The notes under the pieces are model-generated. The model saw only the letters and a list, made by a program, of their open reading frames with translations. It ran no database searches and was not told where the DNA came from. A stretch of DNA of 64,000 nt from assembly GCA_964445745.1 (NCBI GenBank), contig CAYULU010000002.1, positions 19,517 to 83,516 on the forward strand, written 5' to 3'. Position numbers and translations under genes: made by a program. Positions 58,126-64,000 of the stretch are shown one piece after another. Source of the DNA: UBA1443 sp964445745 (GTDB lineage Bacteria; Omnitrophota; Omnitrophia; Omnitrophales; Aquincolibacteriaceae). The first letter of the stretch is position 1. Each line of letters begins with the position of its first letter.

Positions 58126-58594
58126 ATTTAATCTCCGTAATTTTAAGTTGAACAGTTCCCGCAGGAACCTGGATCTTTGCCTCTTCGTTGAGAGCCTTAC
58201 CTAAAAGTCCTTTCCCGATCGGGGAAGTCACCGCAATCTTTCCTTCATCAAAATTAGCTTCATCCTGAGACACAAGAATATACTGAAAAAAATCCTTACT
58301 GGTAAGATTTTGCACCTTCACTGTCGCCCCGAGATACACCTTGTCTTTAGGAATATCGTCCAGCTCCACAACCTTGGCATGGGCAACCCGTTCTTCCAGC
58401 TCCCGAATTCGCGTTTCGAGTTGATTTTTGGCTTCTTTCGCCGTCTCATACTCGGCATTTTCGCTCAGATCTCCGAAGGCTCTGGCCTTTTCTAGCTGAT
58501 CCGCCACTTCGCGGCGCTTCGTAGTTTTAAGAAACTTCAGAGATTCGAGCATTTTTTCATAACCTTGCTTTGTGACAACAACTTTTTCGGACAT
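58118..58594 (-). CDS. greA: transcript cleavage factor GreA
   Basis: Rescues backtracked RNA polymerase. 158 residues: an N-terminal coiled coil with the functional acidic tip region (AFGDLSENAEYETAKEAKNQ) and a C-terminal FKBP-like domain (VTSPIGKGLLGKALNEEAKI). Standard length. GGGAGGAG lies seven bases before the ATG, the best RBS in the region. It overlaps the DUF1189 gene. Confidence 0.96.
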   Translation of the reverse strand: MSEKVVVTKQGYEKMLESLKFLKTTKRREVADQLEKARAFGDLSENAEYETAKEAKNQLETRIRELEERVAHAKVVELDDIPKDKVYLGATVKVQNLTSKDFFQYILVSQDEANFDEGKIAVTSPIGKGLLGKALNEEAKIQVPAGTVQLKITEIKYE

Positions 58595-58705
58595 GTTAAA
58601 CTCCTCCCGTTAACCCCTACTGGGCTTCAAAAAAACCACTGACCATTTTAAAATAACAAATTGTAAACGGTGATCCTCTTTATCAGATCTTTGCCACAAC
58701 TTTTT

Positions 58706-59851
58706 TCAGGCTTGCAAACCCGCGTAAGAGCTATCGACAAGACAGGGCACATACCCGGCGTCCTCGATATATCGAACAAGATCGGCAGAACTTAAAACCT
58801 TCTCCCCACTCGTGCTTCCTGATTCACGCATAATCCTCTCATCCAGATTGGTTCCACCGATATCATCAACACCGAAAGATAGGGAGGCTTGAGCAAGTTT
58901 AAGACCCGTGGCCGCCCCATGGACTCTGATATGAGGGACATTATCCAGCATGAGTCTTGCAATGGAAAGTACTTTCAAATCAAGATACCCGCTCGTCTCG
59001 CTCGGGACAGCCTGCGACAATGCCAGAAGCCCCGGTTTTGAACGGGGTTGACAATAGGGCAATGGGATAAACGCCTGAAAACCACCCATCTCATCCTGGA
59101 GGGCTCGTATTTTTAACATGTGCTCCACACGATCGTGATCGTTTTCAAGATGCCCATAAAGCATGGTAGCGTTCGTGGGTATCCCAAGCTCATGGGCCGT
59201 CCGGTGAACCGCAATCCACTCCTCACCCGATATTTTTTGAGGACATATTTTCCTCCGAACCTCCGGAGAAAATATTTCCGCGCCACCGCCGGGCATGCTG
59301 TCTAATCCGGCCTGTTTCAATATTTCAAGAATCCCTCGGATCCCCAAACCCTCACGCTTTGCGATGTCCTTAATCTCTGTTGCACTAAATGCTTTGATAA
59401 ACAAAGGGATCTTTTTTTCATCTCCGGTCTCGGCCCGTTCTTCCTTTATTTGCCGGAGGCGGTGAAGCATTTCAGCGTAATAGTCTAGCCTGAGCGCCGG
59501 GTTGTGTCCTCCCACAATATGCACTTCATTAATATCCCATCGCGCAAGCGCTTCACGAACCCGCGTTTCGATCTCATCCACGGTCAGGGTGTAAGCACCC
59601 AGATCTCCGGCATCCCGGGAAAAGGCGCAGAAATAGCACCGCGTGTTGCAAACATTCGTGTGATTAAGATGAAAGTTGACGGAATAATAAACCGTATTCC
59701 CATGAAGCCGTTGACGAACCGACTGCGCGAGATCTCCGATTTTGACAACATCCGGGCTACGAAAAAGATCGAGCCCGTCCTCAAAGGACAATCGTTCACG
59801 GGTCTCTACCTTAGAATTAATCTTGGAAAGAAAATGATGCGGGTCATCCAT
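58706..59851 (-). CDS. mqnE: aminofutalosine synthase MqnE (radical SAM)
   Basis: Joins 3-[(1-carboxyvinyl)oxy]benzoate with SAM-derived adenosine in the futalosine route to menaquinone. 381 residues. Radical SAM cluster Cys68, Cys72 and Cys75 in NVCNTRCYFCAF; EVHIVGGHNPALRLDYY, LFIKAFSATEI and DSMPGGGAEIF are typical of MqnE/MqnC. I favour MqnE over MqnC from the IVGGHNP pattern. The rest of the pathway is not in the window. Starts ten bases after ispG. Confidence 0.9.
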   Translation of the reverse strand: MDDPHHFLSKINSKVETRERLSFEDGLDLFRSPDVVKIGDLAQSVRQRLHGNTVYYSVNFHLNHTNVCNTRCYFCAFSRDAGDLGAYTLTVDEIETRVREALARWDINEVHIVGGHNPALRLDYYAEMLHRLRQIKEERAETGDEKKIPLFIKAFSATEIKDIAKREGLGIRGILEILKQAGLDSMPGGGAEIFSPEVRRKICPQKISGEEWIAVHRTAHELGIPTNATMLYGHLENDHDRVEHMLKIRALQDEMGGFQAFIPLPYCQPRSKPGLLALSQAVPSETSGYLDLKVLSIARLMLDNVPHIRVHGAATGLKLAQASLSFGVDDIGGTNLDERIMRESGSTSGEKVLSSADLVRYIEDAGYVPCLVDSSYAGLQA

Positions 59852-59860
59852 GAAACAAAT

Positions 59861-60940
59861 TTACCGTTTGCGGCTTGCGATACGCTTGTGGATCTCTTTT
59901 AAAAGTTCGTCGACAAGTTTTTTTTCGGGAACAACCCGTTCCTGTTTTCCGGCAACATAGATCATACCTTTCCCCTTGCCTCCCGTAATCGCAAAATCAG
60001 CCCCCTGAGCTTCTCCAGGACCGTTAACGACACATCCCATCACCGCAATCGTAAGCGGGACATCAAACGACGCAGTCCGGGATTCTACTTCACGTGCAAG
60101 TTTTGCCGCATCAATTTCCGTACGGCCACAAGTCGGGCACGAGATCACTCTGACGCCTTTCCGAAGTTGCAGGGATTCAAGAATCATTTTCGCAACTTTC
60201 ACCTCTTCAACGGGATCCGCCGTCAGGGAAACACGCACCGTATCGCCAATACCTTCCTGAAGAAGCGTTCCCACGCCGATGGCATTATAAACACTTCCTC
60301 GGACCAGAGTCCCCGCTTCAGTGACGCCGAGATGCAGGGGATATTCAAATTTTTTGCTGGCAAGCCGGTAGGCCTGGATCATAGTAGGGACATCCGTCGC
60401 TTTCAGCGAAATCACAATATCTCGGAAATCATGTTGTTCCAGCATCGTCACATGCCGTCGCGCACTTTCCACAAGAGCTTCAGGCGAAGGGCCCATTTTT
60501 TCCATCAGATCTTTTTCCAGTGATCCGGCATTAACACCGATCCGGATCGGGATGTGATTCTTTTTTGCTTTCTCCACGACCTCAGCCACTCGATCTTCGT
60601 TTCCAATATTCCCCGGATTGATCCGGAGCTTGTCCACGCCCTGCTCAATCGCCTCGATCGCAAATCGGTGGTTGAAGTGAATATCAGCCACAAGCGGGAT
60701 TTGAATTTTAGGACGGATTTTCCCGATAGCTTTCACGTCTTCATCCGTCGCACAAGCGACCCTTACGATCTCACATCCAACGGCCTCAAGCTGTGCAATT
60801 TGCTTAAGCACCGCTTGAACATCGCGGGTATGAACCTTCGTCATGGATTGAACCCGGATCGGCTGACCGTCACCCAAAACAAACTTCCCGACCGTGACAG
60901 ACCTTGTTTTTTTTCGGGGAAAAATGATCTTAGCTTTCAT
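59861..60940 (-). CDS. ispG: 4-hydroxy-3-methylbut-2-enyl diphosphate synthase
   Basis: MEP-pathway 4Fe-4S enzyme for isoprenoids, which also feed the menaquinone side chain next door. 359 residues. Barrel motifs VRVQSMTKVHTRDVQAVLKQ-like start and LVADIHFNHRFA; cluster Cys in ISCPTCGRTEID and MGCVVNGPGEAQGAD. The ATG lies 11 bases inside the thiC end, so they are co-translated. Bacterial short form without the plant/Chlamydia insert. Confidence 0.96.
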   Translation of the reverse strand: MKAKIIFPRKKTRSVTVGKFVLGDGQPIRVQSMTKVHTRDVQAVLKQIAQLEAVGCEIVRVACATDEDVKAIGKIRPKIQIPLVADIHFNHRFAIEAIEQGVDKLRINPGNIGNEDRVAEVVEKAKKNHIPIRIGVNAGSLEKDLMEKMGPSPEALVESARRHVTMLEQHDFRDIVISLKATDVPTMIQAYRLASKKFEYPLHLGVTEAGTLVRGSVYNAIGVGTLLQEGIGDTVRVSLTADPVEEVKVAKMILESLQLRKGVRVISCPTCGRTEIDAAKLAREVESRTASFDVPLTIAVMGCVVNGPGEAQGADFAITGGKGKGMIYVAGKQERVVPEKKLVDELLKEIHKRIASRKR

Positions 60941-62300
60941 TTTTAGAAACCGCTGGACACTTTTTTAATTGATCCGGATTCAGCCCTTTCGAGAGCCTCA
61001 TCGCACAAAATCCTTCTCCGCACATCGAACAATATTCCTCTTGATGAGTTGTCCCTTTGGGCAGACCTTCGTCGTGAACCTTGCGTGCATTTTCAGGATC
61101 AAGAGAAAGTTCAAATTGTTTTTCCCAATCAAATGCGAACCGCGCCCGTGCCATCCGGTCATCCCGATCGCGCGCTCCCGGCCGCTGACGGGCAATATCG
61201 GCCGCATGAGCCGCAATTTTGTAAGCAATCACTCCTTGCTTCACATCTTCCAGGTTAGGAAGCCTGAGATGCTCACACGGAGTTACATAACAAAGCATCG
61301 CTGCGCCCGCCTGGGCCGCAATCGCAGCACCGATCGCGGAAGTAATATGGTCATAACCCGGCGCAATATCCGTCACGAGCGGCCCAAGCACGTAAAAAGG
61401 GGCTCCATGACAAACTTTGATCTGCCTTTCAATGTTCATCGGGATCTGGTGCATCGGGACATGCCCCGGACCTTCCACCATCACCTGAACGTCCTGTCCC
61501 CACGCCCGCAACGTCAATTCACCAAGAGTCTCGAGCTCCATAAACTGCGCCTCATCGCTTGCATCGGCCAGACATCCCGGCCTCATGCCATCACCCAGGC
61601 TGATCGTAACGTCATACTTTCTGCAAACTTCCAGCAGGCGATCATAATCCGTGTAAAGAAAGTTCTCTTTCCCGTGCTCTTGGCACCACCTCGCAAGAAT
61701 AGCACCGCCACGGCTCACGATCCCAGTCAACCTTTTTTTCACAAGTTCAACATGCTGTAAACGAACTCCCGCATGGATGGTCATAAAATCAACCCCCTGC
61801 TTCGCCTGAAACTCAACCACGTCCCAGAAAAGATCCGGCGTAAGCGCCTCCGGCTTCCCCCCCACACGCTCCAGCGCCTGGTAGATGGGGACCGTCCCCA
61901 CTGGGACTGTACTCGCCCGAATCACCGCCGCCCGGGTTTCATTCAGCAGGGGGCCCGTCGAAAGATCCATAATCGTGTCCGCACCATACCTGACCGCTAC
62001 TTTGACCTTTTCGAGTTCCTCCGCAATGTTCGAGCCGAGCGCCGAATTACCAAGATTCGCATTGATCTTGCAGGAAACATTGGCCCCAATTCCGATCGGT
62101 TCAAGCCCTGAGTGAAAAATATTCGCAGGGATCACAAGCCTCCCGGCGGCAATTTCGTCACGGATAAATTGCGACGACACCGATTCCCGTTTTGCGACCC
62201 CGATCATTTCTTCCGTCACCTGCCCTTGCCGGGCATAATGCATTTGGGTTCTCACAGTGTCTCTGTCTCTTTTTTTTACATACTCACTTCGTGAGGGCAT
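60930..62300 (-). CDS. thiC: phosphomethylpyrimidine synthase ThiC
   Basis: Radical SAM enzyme making the thiamine pyrimidine HMP-P. 456 residues from ATG 62300, chosen because AAGGAAAC precedes it; the frame extends 55 codons upstream into the next gene without a plausible start. CX2CX4C cluster CSMCGEGFCAMRL at the C-terminus, RAAVIRASTVPVGTVPIYQA and MVEGPGHVPMHQIP are family motifs. It heads the thiC-ispG-mqnE run. I see no TPP riboswitch in the 70 bases between it and the upstream gene. Confidence 0.95.
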   Translation of the reverse strand: MPSRSEYVKKRDRDTVRTQMHYARQGQVTEEMIGVAKRESVSSQFIRDEIAAGRLVIPANIFHSGLEPIGIGANVSCKINANLGNSALGSNIAEELEKVKVAVRYGADTIMDLSTGPLLNETRAAVIRASTVPVGTVPIYQALERVGGKPEALTPDLFWDVVEFQAKQGVDFMTIHAGVRLQHVELVKKRLTGIVSRGGAILARWCQEHGKENFLYTDYDRLLEVCRKYDVTISLGDGMRPGCLADASDEAQFMELETLGELTLRAWGQDVQVMVEGPGHVPMHQIPMNIERQIKVCHGAPFYVLGPLVTDIAPGYDHITSAIGAAIAAQAGAAMLCYVTPCEHLRLPNLEDVKQGVIAYKIAAHAADIARQRPGARDRDDRMARARFAFDWEKQFELSLDPENARKVHDEGLPKGTTHQEEYCSMCGEGFCAMRLSKGLNPDQLKKCPAVSKNES

Positions 62301-62370
62301 AGTTTCCTTTTTCGCACAGCGCACCATGATCCAAGAAAAACATCTTCTCGAAACATTGTGCCGCTTTATG

Positions 62371-63408
62371 TTAAATAAATGCCGGATCCGCGAGCATTTT
62401 CCATCGCGCCCACCAGGCATCCTGTTCCCTGGGAAAATATCGAATCGCCGCCTTCCTGAACTCACGCACCGTTAGAAGAACACGGTTCGGCCAGTGCCCG
62501 ATCCTGTCAGCAATTTTAAGGATTAACAACTCTAAAGTTTCCAATTCTTTGCTTTCCACCGTGGTATACACCGTGTAGGGAAACTCCGGTGAGGCGGGTC
62601 TCAGGCCCGCAGAAATAACACTTGGAAAATCCGCGAAACGCTCTGCGCACAAATTTATTTTTTCATCCGGAATTTGCCAAACAACAAGGAAACGATTCTG
62701 TCGGAAGGCCGGTTTTGAACCTCCGGAAATGCCGATCCGTTTCAGATATCCTTTTTGAAAAAGCCCCTGCAAAAGATGAAGCATCACGGATTCTGATATC
62801 GCTAAAGTCTCCGCCATCCTGCGAAACGGCTCATCCGTCAACAAAAAATCTTCCTGCAAAAGACGTATCAGCCGGATCTCCTGAAGGGTCAGCTTCGCTT
62901 CTCCGGCTCGTTTGATAGATCCGGCCGTTCGATTAACCTGTTCCGGAACCCCACCCGCAAAAACCCGAATCTCTCCGGCACCTTTCAAGATACGTTGGAG
63001 CGGAAGAAATAAAGTTTTTTCAGCTTCAGTCTTTTTCTCAAGAATTCGGACATGCGTTTCGAGGTCATGTCCCTCAGGTGCCGTGATATAAAACCAGCCA
63101 TTGACCTCGTGATCCCGCTGAGCCATGTAAATCACACCCGGATGCTGTCCGATAATTTCCAGTTTTTGCTCTAAACTTTGTTCTGAAAATTTCATGGCCG
63201 CCCAGGCACCTTGATAGCCAAAGGAACGGTGATCCCAAATTGGACGAATCCCCGAAAGGTATCCTTCTCTTCTCATCCTTTCAATTCGAAGAATCACATC
63301 AGCGCCCTCCAACCCCATTTGTTCGCCCATCACATCAAACGGACGATTGGTCAAAGGGACTCCTTGTCGGAGGAGACTTAAAAGAAGAAGGTCTTTTTCA
63401 TTAATCAT
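62371..63408 (-). CDS. AhbA-AhbB-like two-domain Lrp/siroheme decarboxylase family protein
   Basis: 345 residues with two tandem AsnC/Lrp-like units, each a winged helix plus ferredoxin-like fold: unit 1 about 1-150 (LLLLSLLRQGVPLTNRPFDV, SGIRPIWDHRSFGYQGAWAA), unit 2 about 170-345 (IRLIRLLQEDFLLTDEPFRR, NRFLVVWQIPDEKINLCAER). The order matches siroheme decarboxylase subunits AhbA and AhbB (NirD/L/G/H relatives) in alternative heme synthesis. The His-containing stretch usually found after the PGV/FPxVS strand reads VIYMAQRDH and VISAGLRPA, so activity is uncertain. Repeat copy B begins 11 bases upstream of the ATG. Confidence 0.72.
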   Translation of the reverse strand: MINEKDLLLLSLLRQGVPLTNRPFDVMGEQMGLEGADVILRIERMRREGYLSGIRPIWDHRSFGYQGAWAAMKFSEQSLEQKLEIIGQHPGVIYMAQRDHEVNGWFYITAPEGHDLETHVRILEKKTEAEKTLFLPLQRILKGAGEIRVFAGGVPEQVNRTAGSIKRAGEAKLTLQEIRLIRLLQEDFLLTDEPFRRMAETLAISESVMLHLLQGLFQKGYLKRIGISGGSKPAFRQNRFLVVWQIPDEKINLCAERFADFPSVISAGLRPASPEFPYTVYTTVESKELETLELLILKIADRIGHWPNRVLLTVREFRKAAIRYFPREQDAWWARWKMLADPAFI

Positions 63409-63719
63409 AATAAGTGCGTAGAAGCGGTTTCATAAGTCCCTTTGCATTTCCCAACCCCTTGAAAAACAACGGGTTGGGAATGCTTGTGAAACCGCCTCTA
63501 GTATATAGAACTTTATACGCTGTAACCAAAAAAAATATTTCCTTGGAAAATTCCAGCAAACATATTGGGTAGTAAAACAGGATTTTTAATCAATCGCAGG
63601 TCAAACCCCTAAAATACTTTTTTAGGCTGAAGATAGGCGGCAGGATCTTTCAAGCAAGACACAAAACTTTAAGCTGACAACCCTGCCAGACCGTCGGCTC
63701 CGTAACGATGACGACTGAC
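63409..63719. other. intergenic region between lpxA and the AhbAB-like gene
   Basis: 311 bases. Holds palindromic repeat copy B (63419-63500). The rest is A/T-rich with no gene. TTGACC on the minus strand near 63600 could be a -35 box, without a convincing -10. Confidence 0.45.
63419..63500. repeat. palindromic intergenic repeat, copy B
   Basis: 82 bp, same orientation as copy A: TAGAAGCGGTTTCATAAG and CTTGTGAAACCGCCTCTA arms are identical to copy A; inner CCCAACCCC / GGGTTGGG with a TTGAAAAACAAC loop shows compensated changes relative to copy A (TCAACCC / GGGTTGA). It ends eleven bases before the AhbAB-like start. Confidence 0.82.
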
Positions 63720-64000
63720 CTAACCGCAAATCCCTCGTTCGGATTTTTCAAGAAAAACCACGAGCGTTTCAATGGCCGGACTGGAAGGAATCTGTTCACG
63801 GATTTCCTTCATCGCGTGTTTAAGGCTCAGGCGAGATTTGAAGATGATCCTGAAAGCTTTTTTAAGGTCCGACTTGTCCTTCGCCGCATACCCCCCGGCA
63901 CGATCCAGTCCGACGGAGTTAATTCCAAAGGCCGTGGCGGGATGTCCGTCCACCATCATGAATGGAGGGATATCCTGCACCACTTTGGAACATCCGCCGG
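63720..64000 (-). CDS. lpxA: UDP-GlcNAc acyltransferase LpxA (5' end outside window)
   Basis: First committed step of lipid A synthesis. 93 codons are present, the C-terminal part. GGCSKVVQDIPPFMMVDGHP and GINSVGLDRAGG are the last left-handed helix turn and hinge; the following helical tail (KKAFRIIFKSRLSLKHAMKE) is the LpxA C-terminal domain. Frame continues past the right edge. Groups with lpxK, lpxL and kds genes as the lipid A gene set of this genome. Confidence 0.9.
   Translation of the reverse strand, partial: GGCSKVVQDIPPFMMVDGHPATAFGINSVGLDRAGGYAAKDKSDLKKAFRIIFKSRLSLKHAMKEIREQIPSSPAIETLVVFLEKSERGICG

Noticed and set aside
62301..62370. TPP riboswitch before thiC
   Set aside because: Only 70 bases separate the genes and the conserved CUGAGA-type core was not found.
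62301..62465. Upstream extension of thiC by 55 codons
   Set aside because: Overlaps the AhbAB-like gene in another frame and lacks a RBS; the start at 62300 has AAGGAAAC.
1..64000. CRISPR arrays, tRNA or rRNA genes, insertion sequences with transposase
   Set aside because: Reading both strands I found no direct-repeat/spacer pattern, no tRNA cloverleaf or rRNA segment, and no transposase. A covariance search would be needed to exclude a small RNA gene.

Overview
This is about 64 kb of chromosome from a diderm, LPS-making bacterium, probably a member of the Omnitrophota (former OP3). The lineage is an inference from three things: the almost complete Kdo/lipid A/heptose gene set, the expansion of family-9 glycosyltransferases, and a 4,295-codon open reading frame of the kind known from that phylum. 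No rRNA, tRNA or CRISPR array was recognised. Almost everything is on the minus strand in tight, often overlapping gene runs, so transcription runs from high to low coordinates. Only two genes (55.3-57.3 kb) are on the plus strand.

Right end, 57.3-64 kb: the C-terminal part of lpxA, an AhbA-AhbB-like two-domain protein, thiC, ispG, mqnE (futalosine route to menaquinone), greA and a DUF1189 membrane protein. At 49-55 kb: RDD protein, a small coiled-coil protein, topA, a XerC/D recombinase, waaA and lpxK. At 39.7-48.3 kb: an LpxL-ELM1 fusion, a GT4-GT9 fusion and four further GT9 glycosyltransferases, forming an LPS core assembly cluster. At 36.5-39.4 kb: DUF3108, FmdB zinc-ribbon and DUF1846 proteins.

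23.3-36.2 kb is one uninterrupted reading frame of 4,295 codons. It starts with a signal peptide and strings together about 13 unrelated segments: a Tiki/ChaN-like N-terminal region, a beta-rich region with its own buried signal-like sequence, three methyltransferase-like folds, a phosphoribosyltransferase-like fold, an arginase/UPF0489-like fold, a membrane region and a recognisable RsuA-type pseudouridine synthase. Nearly all joints carry the pentapeptide R-S-E-x-R (ten exact copies). The copies use different codons, so the conservation is at protein level. This looks like a polyprotein with a recurrent joint signal and is the main candidate for an undescribed system.

14.8-23.0 kb is a second LPS block: rfaE1, kdsB, pyrG, kdsA, kdsD, lpxL, lptC/A-like and lptB. 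8.6-14.8 kb holds hpf, ptsN, a membrane-anchored YvcK, ptsH, ptsI, a phosphoglucose/phosphomannose isomerase-like protein and a sugar nucleotidyltransferase: a regulatory PTS with no sugar permease. The left end has metK and ahcY (with a clear terminator), an iron alcohol dehydrogenase, an ABC-F ATPase, a Rho lacking its usual RNA-binding domain, two small conserved genes and a partial rluA. Three copies of an approximately 82-bp palindromic repeat (21.9, 39.4 and 63.4 kb) mark intergenic regions, one of them inserted into another degenerate intergenic repeat.
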